NCBI GenBank assembly: GCA_030427835.1 | Contig: JAUICN010000014.1 | Coordinates: 1 to 64,000, forward strand | Source of the DNA: Polyangia bacterium | Lineage (GTDB): Bacteria; Myxococcota_A; Polyangia; Polyangiales; JAUICN01 | Reading direction: 5' to 3' | DNA: 64,000 nt | Program-made: the position numbers and the translations under genes | Part shown: positions 1 to 9,301 of the stretch, in pieces | How the letters are laid out: each line of letters starts with the position of its first letter | Numbering within the stretch: position 1 is the first letter of the stretch | Notes under the pieces: model-generated | What the model was told of the DNA's origin: nothing | Database searches by the model: none | What the model saw: the letters and a program-made list of their open reading frames with translations, nothing else

Positions 1-1
1 C

Positions 2-112
2 TTGGAAACCCTAGTCCTACCAGAGGAGGTGATTTCCCAGCACGCCCACATTCTAGAAAAGCGCTCCACAGCCTACCCCGTACCCCTGTCGGTGCTCGCC
101 ACCGCCGAGTGA
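2..112 (+). CDS. C-terminal end of an unidentified protein (partial)
   Basis: An open frame enters from the left edge and stops with TGA at 110-112, leaving 36 residues ending in VPLSVLATAE. The residues have normal protein composition and no internal stop, and the frame ends 10 bp before the convergent gene at 123-767, so it is probably the tail of a real gene. Too little remains to name a family. The neighbouring sequence left of the window would settle it. Confidence 0.5.
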   Translation: METLVLPEEVISQHAHILEKRSTAYPVPLSVLATAE

Positions 113-122
113 CAGAGCAGCT

Positions 123-767
123 TCAGACACGTTTTGGGCCAAACTCATCTTGCCAAAAGCTCTGTCCCGGGCGAGGAGTAAACAGCATACTCTTCAAAAA
201 CAAACGGAGAGCTTTAAATCCTATCCATAGGGACGCTGCCGAATATAGAAACATGACAACACAAGTGACCGGCTTAGGAAAATGGGCTCCTCCAGGAAGG
301 CCCAACAGCACTTGGAGAAGAACCAAAACCACCGCAATGGTAAACAAGACCGCTCGCATGGACCGCCTGGCTGGATGCTGCGCAAGCAACGTACGCGTAT
401 CTAAACCCAACCAAAAGTCAGAACCCTTCGCGCGTACCACGGCCACAGGTTCGTCCACCACGATCACCTCCCACACGCTCGTATTCGCGTGCGAAGCGGC
501 AAGAGCCCCAACTTCCTTCTGAACAGCCGCAGGAACACCTTGGGCCACAAGGTGGCCAGGAAAACGTTGAACCTGAACGAGAAACTCTGAAGATTTCCAA
601 GATCGCTGTTCGAATGGTGGAAGGGCTCCTACCCACGTCCAGGAAGAAGTGCCTTCCAGGCGAACTGCCACTCCACATAGATCGGAAATCCCCTCCACTT
701 TAGCAAGTCGATCTGCGTATTCTGGAGCTATCCGGTCGAAGACAGAAAAAACACGTTCAAAAGTCAT
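123..767 (-). CDS. Hypothetical protein with two C-terminal membrane segments
   Basis: The 214-residue product is not recognised. I chose the ATG at 767 (MTFERVFSV) because an AGGAAAG-like ribosome site precedes it; a longer frame would run into the upstream gene. About 135 soluble residues are followed by two hydrophobic segments at roughly 135-160 and 170-190, so the N-terminal domain is probably held at the inner membrane by a C-terminal hairpin. It starts 7 bp after the stop of the gene at 775-1638, so the two are almost certainly co-transcribed. The pairing of a soluble and a membrane-anchored protein is compatible with an effector and partner, but nothing in the sequence proves it. Confidence 0.7.
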   Translation of the reverse strand: MTFERVFSVFDRIAPEYADRLAKVEGISDLCGVAVRLEGTSSWTWVGALPPFEQRSWKSSEFLVQVQRFPGHLVAQGVPAAVQKEVGALAASHANTSVWEVIVVDEPVAVVRAKGSDFWLGLDTRTLLAQHPARRSMRAVLFTIAVVLVLLQVLLGLPGGAHFPKPVTCVVMFLYSAASLWIGFKALRLFLKSMLFTPRPGQSFWQDEFGPKRV

Positions 768-774
768 ATCTTTC

Positions 775-1638
775 CTACTTTCTTCCAAATGCGGTGAGCA
801 CTTCAAGCTCAGCGGCGTTGTGCTCGGTCCAACGAAATCCGTAACGGTCGATATCGTGACCTGCTGCACTCACACCCGATCGATACGCTGCATCGAACCG
901 CAACCGGTTCTCATCGATCTGCTGGCTCTCGCGATCAGAATAACCTTTGGTTTTGGAACGCTGAACGTCCTGTCGAAATGCTTCCGCCTCCAGTGTTCGA
1001 GATGGGTCGTGAAGTAACTCCACAACCATCTCTCTGCCAATATGGAATGCAGGCTCACGGTTTGCGTCGTCCCAACCTTCCACAGCAGAACAGGCACCTG
1101 CCATGAACTCAGCATACACAGTTTGAAACGCGGTCTCCGCCGTGCGAAACCCCGCAGGATCCGTACGCTGAGCTTTTCGAGACAAAATCAAGCCTTGAAC
1201 AAACCCATCCGAAGCATCTTCGTGAATACAATCAAGCCCATCATTGTCCACTCCGGTTAGACCCGCAAAGACACCTCGTACAAGTTCGTAGTTGCCACTT
1301 TCCATGGCCTTGTTCACCTCATTGGAAAGATATTCATCACTGTTGTGTTCCCACATGGATTCAACCATCAACACGGTAAGCTTCACCGAAAACTTTCCAG
1401 TCTCTACAGCCCGATTTACAGCGCCCTGTATTCCCGGCTCAAAGAGCGACACAAACGTCTCCCAATCCGGAGCGGCTTCAGAGATGTCTTCCCCAAGGCT
1501 TTGCAGAAAATCAGAAGACTGCGCCTGATGACACATCAGTGCCTGAGCACGATCACCCGTGCCCGGTGGTTCGATCGGCATCTCTAGATAGGGCTGGGGG
1601 GTACAATGACCGCCATCAACTATTGGTGTGTCTGACAT
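775..1638 (-). CDS. Hypothetical soluble protein, first gene of a two-gene operon
   Basis: A 287-residue acidic, mostly helical-looking protein with no signal peptide or membrane segment. The start is the ATG at 1638 (MSDTPIVDGG), preceded by AAGGAGCG at good spacing. I see no known motif. The stop lies 7 bp from the start of the membrane-anchored protein at 123-767, which marks them as a unit. A function in the cytoplasm is implied only by the lack of targeting signals. The gene ends in a charged, Tyr/His-containing segment (about residues 245-287). Confidence 0.7.
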   Translation of the reverse strand: MSDTPIVDGGHCTPQPYLEMPIEPPGTGDRAQALMCHQAQSSDFLQSLGEDISEAAPDWETFVSLFEPGIQGAVNRAVETGKFSVKLTVLMVESMWEHNSDEYLSNEVNKAMESGNYELVRGVFAGLTGVDNDGLDCIHEDASDGFVQGLILSRKAQRTDPAGFRTAETAFQTVYAEFMAGACSAVEGWDDANREPAFHIGREMVVELLHDPSRTLEAEAFRQDVQRSKTKGYSDRESQQIDENRLRFDAAYRSGVSAAGHDIDRYGFRWTEHNAAELEVLTAFGRK

Positions 1639-1751
1639 ATCTCGCTCCTTTGCCCCCTTATCGGACCAAAGTCGCGGCAGTTGCGTCATTTCTGAAAAAA
1701 GTCTGGGGCGCAACCCCTCCACTTCGGCACATCTCCTTCGGCGGGAACCTC

Positions 1752-2699
1752 CTAACGCCTGGGAATCCTAGGTACGAGATTCTTGTCCACGCAGGGGCCG
1801 GTGTAGTGAACCGTCAAATCCTCCACCCGAAAACTATGGTGAATATTGAGTCCCAAGGCAGGCACAAGTGGGGCAAAGGGAGTGGGGAAACGGCCAGGCA
1901 CGTAGGGCAACGGTTCAACGGCCAGGTAGCGAATGGGAAGGTACTTTGCAGGAACACGCAAGCCATGAAACGTCACCACCGCCGTAGACACATCTGCCCG
2001 TGGTGCCACAAAGCACCCCAGGTACATCCCAGTTGGGTACGGATCGTAGTTGCGAAAGAGTTTTGCCCCGAGAACATTGGGATGCACGCGGCGTGCCGGC
2101 CTCCCAATATCATGGGTATCCAGGTAAAGGCAGACCGACGCCGGTTGCCCCATGGGAACCTGGGTGTAGTGGCTCCAGTCGTCCGGACTTGCCGGGTACA
2201 CCAACGTAGAAATCCGCATGGAGAGATCAATGGATCCACGATATGTGGACCGCACGAACGGAATCGTATGACGGCTGTGCGTACAAAGAACGTTGATTTC
2301 GGGAAGCCCCATCGGATCGGGATATTCATCCCTCCGGAAAAACGAACGATGCACATCAAAAGTACCAAGTGTGGGCACCACGTCCAAATCGCACCAGCTT
2401 AGGTCCCGGCTAGGCGGAGGAGAAGACGCTGCCATCCCGGTGAACTCTGGGCCGTTGAACTCCGGACCAGTCAACTCTGAACCATCGCGCTCAATCCACA
2501 CTTCCCCTATTTCACGGTCAAGGATCCGCAGAGACTCAAACACAAGGCCATCCGCAAGAACCCACTGCGGTACGTCAACTCGCGATTCGTCAACCTGGGA
2601 CCCATCGACAGAGGGTTCCACAGCAGAAGCACAACCCAACAAAGCGAAAGAAAGAACCAACCCCGCGGCAACCGCCGCTCCTCCCGTAGGCACACCCAT
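1752..2699 (-). CDS. Predicted lipoprotein, unknown function
   Basis: The product has 315 residues. Residues 1-23 form a signal peptide ending in a lipobox (FALLGC), so the mature protein would be lipidated on Cys23 and sit in the envelope. The mature N-terminus carries short repeats (VDGSQVDESRVDV and TGPEFNGPEFTG) typical of a flexible linker. The rest is beta-rich with several Cys and no recognised domain. It is convergent with nothing nearby and lies 40 bp from the dehydrogenase gene on the same strand. No clear ribosome site precedes the ATG. Confidence 0.75.
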   Translation of the reverse strand: MGVPTGGAAVAAGLVLSFALLGCASAVEPSVDGSQVDESRVDVPQWVLADGLVFESLRILDREIGEVWIERDGSELTGPEFNGPEFTGMAASSPPPSRDLSWCDLDVVPTLGTFDVHRSFFRRDEYPDPMGLPEINVLCTHSRHTIPFVRSTYRGSIDLSMRISTLVYPASPDDWSHYTQVPMGQPASVCLYLDTHDIGRPARRVHPNVLGAKLFRNYDPYPTGMYLGCFVAPRADVSTAVVTFHGLRVPAKYLPIRYLAVEPLPYVPGRFPTPFAPLVPALGLNIHHSFRVEDLTVHYTGPCVDKNLVPRIPRR

Positions 2700-2738
2700 A
2701 TTTTCTACTACGACAAAAACCGGGTAAACGAAACAAAT

Positions 2739-3680
2739 TCAATAACCGTGCACCCGATCCACGGTGTTTTGCACGGTTTCACCAGCCCAGAAGCGCTCGA
2801 GGTTCTGGGCAATCTGCTCCACCGCAGTGGGGACATTGGAAAGGCTAGAGATATGCGGCGTGACCCGAACCTTGGGGTGCGACCAAAAGGGGTGCCCCTT
2901 GGGCAGGGGCTCGTGCCGAAACACATCCAACGTCGCCCCTGCCAAATGCCCCGAATCCAAGGACGCAAGCAAATCCTCCTCCACCAGGTGCTCCCCTCGG
3001 GCCACATTGATCAACACCGCATCCTTCGGGAGCCTGCCAAACAGTTCCCCATTCAAAATACCCCGTGTCCCCGGGGTCAACGGAAGAAGGCAAATCAAGC
3101 AATGAAGCTCAGAAAGAAAAGGCCCAAGGCCATCCTCTCCCGCAAACATCTGTACACGCTCCACCCCGCGGCCCGAACGGCTCCAACCCGAAACGTGGTA
3201 GCCCACACCACCAAGCGCCTGGGCCACATGGGTTCCCAAATATCCCATGCCCATCACGCCCACACGATAGTCCGCCGCATCCAACCGAAACGCAGGCTTC
3301 CATTCCTGCCGCCCCTGCTGGGCGTCAAACCGATCCAATCCGCGATGGTAGTGCACCACAGTGGCAATCCCATAGAGCGACATACGCTGGGCCATCACCG
3401 GATCCACCAGCCGAGCCACTTGCACCTGATCCGGCAACCCATCCATCAACCGAACGATGGCGTCCACCCCCGCACCCAGGGAGTGCACCAGTTTCAACGT
3501 GGGTACCTTCTGCAACACCGAAAGTGGTGGGTTCCACACAATCGCCACCTCAATATCCGAGGTATCGGAACCCAGATCCTCCTCCCGAACAAACTCTACC
3601 CCTGGCAACCGGGGCTGAAAATGATCCAGCCAACCCCAATCCCGCCCATGGTCACAGAAATACAAAACCCGTCGTTTCAT
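2739..3680 (-). CDS. D-2-hydroxyacid dehydrogenase (glyoxylate/hydroxypyruvate reductase A-like)
   Basis: This 313-residue cytoplasmic enzyme is expected to reduce a 2-ketoacid such as glyoxylate or hydroxypyruvate with NAD(P)H. The Rossmann motif GMGYLGTHVAQAL lies near residue 145. The family catalytic Arg (NVARGEHL), Glu (DVFRHEPL) and His (VTPHISS) are all present in order. Length matches the GhrA branch. The ATG at 3680 is preceded by GAGG, which decides it over the upstream GTG at 3689. It lies 18 bp downstream of the glyoxalase-fold gene on the same strand, so the two probably form an operon handling small oxo-acids. Exact substrate is not predictable from sequence. Confidence 0.88.
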   Translation of the reverse strand: MKRRVLYFCDHGRDWGWLDHFQPRLPGVEFVREEDLGSDTSDIEVAIVWNPPLSVLQKVPTLKLVHSLGAGVDAIVRLMDGLPDQVQVARLVDPVMAQRMSLYGIATVVHYHRGLDRFDAQQGRQEWKPAFRLDAADYRVGVMGMGYLGTHVAQALGGVGYHVSGWSRSGRGVERVQMFAGEDGLGPFLSELHCLICLLPLTPGTRGILNGELFGRLPKDAVLINVARGEHLVEEDLLASLDSGHLAGATLDVFRHEPLPKGHPFWSHPKVRVTPHISSLSNVPTAVEQIAQNLERFWAGETVQNTVDRVHGY

Positions 3681-3698
3681 ACCAGTCACCCTCGGGAG

Positions 3699-4130
3699 CT
3701 AACGTGCAAAGAGGCGAGACATATCCCGCACCGTCTTAAACTCCAAAGCATTGCCCGAGGGATCTGCCACAAAGAACGTGCCCTGCTCGCCCACTTGGCC
3801 CTGAAACCGAACTCTCGGTTCAATTAAAAACGCCACACCGTGGTCCCGCAAACGTTGGGCCAAAGATTCCCACCTGGACCACTCCAACACGAGGCCAAAA
3901 TGCCGAACCGGAACCGCATCCCCATCCACAGGATTCGTCTCCACCGACACGTTGATGGGCGCCTGCTCTGGCCTCAAATGAATCGACAACTGATGCCCAA
4001 AAAAGTCGTAATCAACCCAGCGCTCCGCAGACCGCCCCTCCTTACAGCCCAACACCTCCCCAAAAAACCTCCGTGCTTCCATCAAATCGTGTACAGGAAT
4101 CGCCAAGTGAAAGGGAAACTCAATCGCCAT
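3699..4130 (-). CDS. VOC/glyoxalase-fold protein
   Basis: A 143-residue single-domain vicinal-oxygen-chelate protein. It opens [22 protein letters not shown], keeps a His in [10 protein letters not shown] in the second half, and ends with [14 protein letters not shown], the standard family signature with the last metal-ligand Glu. Size fits glyoxalase I or fosfomycin-resistance-type proteins, but substrate cannot be assigned. The ATG at 4130 gives the usual family length. The gene diverges from aroC across about 58 bp and is followed by the dehydrogenase gene. Confidence 0.82.
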   Translation of the reverse strand: MAIEFPFHLAIPVHDLMEARRFFGEVLGCKEGRSAERWVDYDFFGHQLSIHLRPEQAPINVSVETNPVDGDAVPVRHFGLVLEWSRWESLAQRLRDHGVAFLIEPRVRFQGQVGEQGTFFVADPSGNALEFKTVRDMSRLFAR

Positions 4131-4188
4131 GCACCGGATGTACCCCACAACGCTGGACGGATCCACGCCCGCGGTACACCATGTCCCC

Positions 4189-5307
4189 GTGGCTGGAAAC
4201 ACCTTTGGAACCGCATTTCGCATCACCACCGCTGGGGAATCCCATGGCCCGGGAAACCTAGTCATTGTGGACGGCTGCCCCCCGGGGCTTGAGCTCTCAG
4301 AGGAGGACCTGAAACCCGACCTGGCCCGCCGGCGCCCAGGCCAAAGTAAACTGGTCACCCAACGGCAGGAGGCAGACGAGCCCGAAATCCTGAGCGGCGT
4401 GTTCGAGGGAAAAACCACGGGAACCCCCATTGCCATCCTCATTCGCAACGCCGACCAGCGAAGCCGTGACTACGACGACATCAAAAACAAGTACCGCCCA
4501 GGCCACGCCGACTACACCTTCGATGCCAAGTACGGCACCCGTGACTACCGGGGCGGCGGCCGTTCCAGCGCCCGGGAAACCACAGCCCGCGTAGCCGCTG
4601 GCGCCATTGCCAAGAAGCTCATCGCCCAGGCGTTTGGCGGACAAGTCATCGCTTATGTCAAACAGGTGGGGCCCATCAAAGCTGTGATTGACGATCCAAA
4701 GGAGGTAACGCTTACCCAGGTCGAGTTCTTTTCAGACGGAACACCAAACCCCGTTCGCTGCCCCAACGAAACTGCGGCGCGCAACATGATCACCCTGATC
4801 GATGAGACCCGCAAGGATCAGGACTCCATCGGCGGTGTGGCGGAAATCTGCGCCTCGGGCATCCCTGCGGGCCTTGGCGAACCCGTCTTTGACAAACTTA
4901 AAGCCGATCTTGGCAAGGCACTGTTCAGCCTGCCCGCCGTGATGGGGGTGGAGTACGGAAACGGTTTCGATTGCGCCACCCTGAAGGGCAGCGAAAACAA
5001 CGACATCTTCACCGCCGACGCCGACGGCAACATCGTCACCCAAAGCAACCGACACGGCGGCATGCTCGGCGGCATCTCAAGCGGCATGCCCATCGTCCTG
5101 CGCGCCGCCATCAAACCCACCTCCAGCCTCTCCAAGGCCCAACAAACCGTAGATGATCAGGGCAACCCCACCACCATTCAAACCAAAGGCCGCCACGACC
5201 CCTGCCTACTCCCCCGCTTCATCCCCATGGCCGAAGCCATGGTCGCCCTCACCCTAGCCGACCACTGGCTGCGTCACATGGGGTCTCAACTCCCCCAAAC
5301 GCCGTAG
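4189..5307 (+). CDS. aroC: Chorismate synthase
   Basis: The enzyme converts 5-enolpyruvylshikimate-3-phosphate to chorismate, the last shared step to aromatic amino acids, folate and menaquinone, using reduced FMN. All family blocks are visible: FGESHG-like GESHG near residue 16, [40 protein letters not shown] and RHDPC. I chose GTG at 4189 because the residues after it ([14 protein letters not shown]) match the family N-terminus. An in-frame upstream codon at 4129 would overlap the divergent glyoxalase start. The product is 372 residues, a normal length. It supplies the precursor for the men genes at 56-60 kb. Confidence 0.95.
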   Translation: MAGNTFGTAFRITTAGESHGPGNLVIVDGCPPGLELSEEDLKPDLARRRPGQSKLVTQRQEADEPEILSGVFEGKTTGTPIAILIRNADQRSRDYDDIKNKYRPGHADYTFDAKYGTRDYRGGGRSSARETTARVAAGAIAKKLIAQAFGGQVIAYVKQVGPIKAVIDDPKEVTLTQVEFFSDGTPNPVRCPNETAARNMITLIDETRKDQDSIGGVAEICASGIPAGLGEPVFDKLKADLGKALFSLPAVMGVEYGNGFDCATLKGSENNDIFTADADGNIVTQSNRHGGMLGGISSGMPIVLRAAIKPTSSLSKAQQTVDDQGNPTTIQTKGRHDPCLLPRFIPMAEAMVALTLADHWLRHMGSQLPQTP

Positions 5308-5375
5308 GCTCTAAAATAGAGAGGCCCAAAACCCGCACACCAACAAACGGAACATGGTTTGCATATGCTGAGAGC

Positions 5376-6782
5376 ATGGAAAAACCTAACCAAAGCCTGA
5401 GAAAACCGGCCCATCGACATGGAAGACAAGCATGGGTAACGCTCTGCTTTACGCTCGGTGCTTGCACCCTCGTTGCCTGTATCGCCCCAAACCCTACCCT
5501 GCAAAACAAAGGTTCGCAGGAGTCGAATCCATGGGTACAACCGGCCCAGGATCTAGTCACGGCGCTCCTCGGGAGCGATAGCTCTCCAGATGTTCACGAT
5601 TACACACTGACGTTTGAAACCAACCATCTCCCGAACCTGAACCTGCCATTTTCAACTCCGCAACTCCGTACCATGACAGAATGCTATTTCGCGCAACCGG
5701 AGCATTTTGTGGTGATCGAAGGAGACTTTGGCTACATCCGAAAGAAGGCAACCAACCAACAATTGACAGAGTGGGCCGAATCCCTCACCCATCAACAACC
5801 GCGCAATCTAGCGGTACGTTGGGACAAGGAGGGGTTCTATCGCCAGTCCGGAAGACTACATCAGAATCTGGTTCGAAAGATCCAGGGAATTGAAGAAGTT
5901 CTAGACCAACTCCTGGAAGAGCGACGGATCACCGTCACTCCTGATTTATCGGTCGAAAAAGGATGCATCGCAGCAGACAAAACACCCATTGACCTGGGAA
6001 TCGTCGCAGGGATCATCAAAGCGCCTTACTCTCAATGGGAGAGCCCAGGCGCCTGCGGAAGGCTGTCAGAACACGCGGCGATCGTGCATCCAAGTTCAGT
6101 ACTCCCGACCCCCCAACCACATACAGGACAACCTGAAACCTACGTTCGATTCACCACAAGTGCAGTAGATGACATCTTCCCCAGTGCCTACGTCAATCTA
6201 CCGCTGACAAGCAAAAATGGAATTCAGCCCACTCCCAGTTACGGGAGATGCGAAGTAAGAAACGGAACGCTCGCTCAATGTTTCATCGAATACAACAACC
6301 AAGGCGTGCAACCCACTGGAGAAATCATCCACACCGGGGTTCGCGCCAGAGGCACAAATTGGAACCATTTGCTAGGGCAAAACGGCTCTTCCGACACATT
6401 GGAAATCGACTTCGTCGGGGCCCACTTCGTTCATCTCTCAAAGAATGAACAAGCAACCCAAAATGGCCACACAATTAGCGGCCTGTGTGAGCCACCTGTG
6501 CAAACTGCGGCCTTCCGACACCTGCAAGCCAGGAGCGAAACAGAAAGTCCACCAACAGAGCTGGTGCAACAACTGGCAGACTCGGACAACTTTCGAAATA
6601 CCGTGATCGAACTCGCTCCCAATCGAACACCCGGAGAGCCAATCTACGGAGAAGTAAAAATCGATGGTCTTTCCGAAGAAACCATTCGAGGAAACTTTTT
6701 AAAGTTTAAGAAATACCCCAACTACTATGTCCACGTACCCGACCGCAAAGTCGGCTTCTGCATGAGCAGCCACAAAACCTAG
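5376..6782 (+). CDS. Predicted lipoprotein, paralogue A1
   Basis: A 468-residue envelope lipoprotein with a signal peptide ending TLVAC near residue 35. The second half matches the lipoprotein at 7718-9070 block by block: CG followed by an HAAIVHPSSV-type segment, VRFTTSAVDDIFPSAYVNL, ISGLCEPPVQ, FRHLQAR, LAPNRTPGEP and a C-terminal YYVHVPDRKVGFC. The first half is much less conserved, suggesting a fast-evolving N-terminal and a constrained C-terminal domain. No known domain is recognised. It starts 68 bp after aroC on the same strand. Confidence 0.8.
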   Translation: MEKPNQSLRKPAHRHGRQAWVTLCFTLGACTLVACIAPNPTLQNKGSQESNPWVQPAQDLVTALLGSDSSPDVHDYTLTFETNHLPNLNLPFSTPQLRTMTECYFAQPEHFVVIEGDFGYIRKKATNQQLTEWAESLTHQQPRNLAVRWDKEGFYRQSGRLHQNLVRKIQGIEEVLDQLLEERRITVTPDLSVEKGCIAADKTPIDLGIVAGIIKAPYSQWESPGACGRLSEHAAIVHPSSVLPTPQPHTGQPETYVRFTTSAVDDIFPSAYVNLPLTSKNGIQPTPSYGRCEVRNGTLAQCFIEYNNQGVQPTGEIIHTGVRARGTNWNHLLGQNGSSDTLEIDFVGAHFVHLSKNEQATQNGHTISGLCEPPVQTAAFRHLQARSETESPPTELVQQLADSDNFRNTVIELAPNRTPGEPIYGEVKIDGLSEETIRGNFLKFKKYPNYYVHVPDRKVGFCMSSHKT

Positions 6783-6917
6783 AGTGACTTTGAATGAAAT
6801 AGGATCGGAAAAGACTTCAAGGATGGACTCAAGGCAAAGAACACCTCGAACAAGTCTAAATAGGACGTCCGCATATGGAACGACAGCGCTCGTGCAGCAG
6901 AAGAGAGCGAACGGAAA

Positions 6918-7397
6918 TCAGTTTCCAGATTTCGCAGCGTGCTTGGCGTACATCTCTTGCATGCCCTTACAGGATTCTGCGGCAGATGCTGCGGTGTAGC
7001 CCTCAACACCATAGGTATAGTAGTACCCCGTCAAATGGACCTGCACGCCTTCGTGCTTGAACGTCAACGGACAACCCTCAGGCAACCTCTTTTCGGACGG
7101 ACATCGAGTGTCAGAGGTATCCGACAGCTTCAGAATACCCGGCAAGGTCTTCTTTGCTTCAGCCACGCCTAGGGAGCCACTCATAAATTCCTGACAGCTA
7201 TTGGACTCCGAAGGGGTTCCGTACGAGAAAGCAAACTCACCCACTTCGTCGGTACCCTCGGGGGAATCATCGGCTGAACCAGCACCCGCCGACTTCACAG
7301 TTTCTTGGGCCCCCGACCCATCCTTTTTCGAGTCACAAGCCAGCAAGTTTGCAAAAACCAACAGGGAAAGTGTTGTGATGAATAGTCTTGAAAGCAT
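6918..7397 (-). CDS. Small predicted lipoprotein, paralogue B1
   Basis: A 159-residue lipoprotein. ATG at 7397 follows a strong GAGGAG site, and the signal peptide ends NLLAC. After a short Gly/Ser/Ala/Glu-rich linker comes a small domain with the Cys pattern CPSEKRLPEGC, then VQVHLTGYYY and ESCKGMQEMYAK. The gene at 10680-11273 has the same order (CPSENRIGEPC, LVIHLAQHFY, EQCGMMKAFMK), so the two are paralogues. It lies opposite in direction between the A1 and A2 lipoprotein genes. Function unknown. Confidence 0.8.
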   Translation of the reverse strand: MLSRLFITTLSLLVFANLLACDSKKDGSGAQETVKSAGAGSADDSPEGTDEVGEFAFSYGTPSESNSCQEFMSGSLGVAEAKKTLPGILKLSDTSDTRCPSEKRLPEGCPLTFKHEGVQVHLTGYYYTYGVEGYTAASAAESCKGMQEMYAKHAAKSGN

Positions 7398-7717
7398 ATC
7401 TCCTCCTCGTGCGATGCAATTGGCCCCACTACAACACCGGTCGTATTGAACCACCAAAGACACCCGATTCCTATGTAGATTCACTTTATTATCACATATG
7501 CAATCCAGGGCAACGAAGCTACCTACGCCAAGGGTCTGCAGGTCCCATAGACAAAGCTTCACAAAACCATCAACGACAAGAGCCCTTCACCACTATTCAA
7601 ACCGGCAGTGCTTCAATCAAGCATTCTTTGTCATGGTGGATCAGGGTCAGTCTGTGCCAGAGCATCAAATTCGGCCCAATGGCCGGCTGGCACGCCATTT
7701 GCAGAATGGTGTAGACC

Positions 7718-9070
7718 ATGCGCAGCACCACTAGAAACACGTTTCAGCACCACTTCCTTTGCCTGATGGCCTTGCTCACAGCCCAGGCCTGTACACAAAG
7801 CGTGCCTTCGTTGACAAAAACCACCGTCGATCACCAAAGCTGGCAAGAACTCGTCAACATTCTCACCGACTACGACGAAGGAGAAATCGGCTACAGCTTT
7901 GACGTCGCGTTTCACAGTGAGGAATCCGTACACGAGTTGGTATTTCTAGAAGAACAATGGGCCCAACAGGAAAACATCGTGGCCTGGTCCCACGCGTGGT
8001 ACTCAAGGGGAAAGTCAGCAAACACAATCCTGTTAGAGAGCCGCGAATCCGCTGACTTCTTCACAGACGGGGGCGGAATACCTGCGCTCGCCACCTGGTT
8101 TGAAGACCAGCTCACGGTTGTGGATGGCGGTGTGGAGCTTTGGTTTACAAGCACGAACAACAACCTGGATGCGCTTCAAGAAATACTCGCAAAACTCGCG
8201 GGTGCGCACCTCATCACCCAGGCACCGAGTGTGCTGGAAAGCGCGTGTGACACAGAATCCATACGTGACTGGGGCGGACTAAACGTTCCCCTTCGAAGTA
8301 TGTGGAGAACCTACGGAAGAACCAAGCCTTGCGGGGACATATCAAAGTACGCGGCCCTATTGCACGCGCGATCAAGCGTACCGCTGTCCTATCCCGGCGT
8401 TTTCGACAGTGGAATATACGCAAGAATCACAGCAAGCGGAGTCAGCCACACATTCCCAAGCACCTACCTCAATATGCAACTTGGCGTTTCAAAATCGGAT
8501 CACGAGGATCCAGGCTACCCAAACGGCCTCTACTCCGTTGACCATTACACAAGCGGGTACCTAAACTACTGGGGAGACTACTCCGTGGAAAAAATATTCC
8601 CGGTGGGACAGGTTCGCTACACGGGGTTTACCGCAAAGAACGTGGAGCTTGAAATCTCTCCCGGTATTCCTGGGTCGCCCCCACAGATGTCACTCACCCT
8701 ATCTGCGGAAACCCGTTTCGCCCCTCGAACAGAAAGTGCAGAAGAAACAAGAAACGGCTACGTGTTGGGTGGGATCTGCGAAGGCCCATTACAGTACGAA
8801 ACCCTGCGTCACCTACACGCCCGAACAAGCCCTGAAGTACCCAGCTACGAGTCCCATCAACTCGCGAACCAGCCACTGTTTGAACAGAAGGTGGCTTCAC
8901 TCACCCCGAACAGACCACCACAACAACTCCAATACGGAACGGTCACAATCACTGACGCCACCAACGGCCGCACCTTCAACGGCGTTTCGGTCGAGTTCTA
9001 CGGCCTACCCGGGCATTACGTCTACGTACCCGAATACAACACAGGCTTTTGCGTTCGACCAGGCACCTAG
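7718..9070 (+). CDS. Predicted lipoprotein, paralogue A2
   Basis: A 450-residue lipoprotein (signal peptide ending LTAQAC near residue 25) paralogous to the protein encoded at 5376-6782. Shared C-terminal landmarks are CGDISKYAALLHARSSV, ARITASGVSHTFPSTYLNM, LGGICEGPLQ, LRHLHAR, LTPNRPPQ and YVYVPEYNTGFC. The N-terminal 190 residues diverge strongly, as with A1. No catalytic motif or known domain is visible. A 320-bp spacer without a clear gene separates it from the divergent B1 gene. The spacing suggests a duplicated A-B unit. Confidence 0.8.
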   Translation: MRSTTRNTFQHHFLCLMALLTAQACTQSVPSLTKTTVDHQSWQELVNILTDYDEGEIGYSFDVAFHSEESVHELVFLEEQWAQQENIVAWSHAWYSRGKSANTILLESRESADFFTDGGGIPALATWFEDQLTVVDGGVELWFTSTNNNLDALQEILAKLAGAHLITQAPSVLESACDTESIRDWGGLNVPLRSMWRTYGRTKPCGDISKYAALLHARSSVPLSYPGVFDSGIYARITASGVSHTFPSTYLNMQLGVSKSDHEDPGYPNGLYSVDHYTSGYLNYWGDYSVEKIFPVGQVRYTGFTAKNVELEISPGIPGSPPQMSLTLSAETRFAPRTESAEETRNGYVLGGICEGPLQYETLRHLHARTSPEVPSYESHQLANQPLFEQKVASLTPNRPPQQLQYGTVTITDATNGRTFNGVSVEFYGLPGHYVYVPEYNTGFCVRPGT

Positions 9071-9100
9071 CCAAAACCCCTACGGATCACCTCGCGGAAA

Positions 9101-9130
9101 ACAGTGCCACCCATGTCTGAGGCTGTTCAG
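9101..9130. repeat. Short repeat at a lipoprotein junction, copy 1
   Basis: About 25 of these bases recur at 52651-52677 with two substitutions; the shared core is CACCCATGTCTGAGGC followed by (T/A)GTTCAG. Both copies sit just after the stop codon of one gene and before a lipoprotein gene. The core resembles the iterated end motifs of some insertion sequences, but no transposase is present here, so this may be a relic end or a recombination site. The 230 bp between 9071 and 9301 hold no other gene. Confidence 0.55.
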
Positions 9131-9301
9131 AACATGGAGCGCTCTATGGGGTGGCATTTGGAGCATTTGATGTTCCAAACAGGAACCTCTTCGGAAAATC
9201 ATCAATGTTTCTCGGCACAGGCTGGTTGGCATGTTTTCTGCACTACTAGTTCAAGCCCATCCACCTGGATGTCAGGCTCTATGCGAACGACGAGGCACGA
9301 T

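Noticed and set aside
2748-3827. Long open frame antisense to the dehydrogenase gene
   Set aside because: Pro/His/Arg-rich shadow of a recognised enzyme gene.
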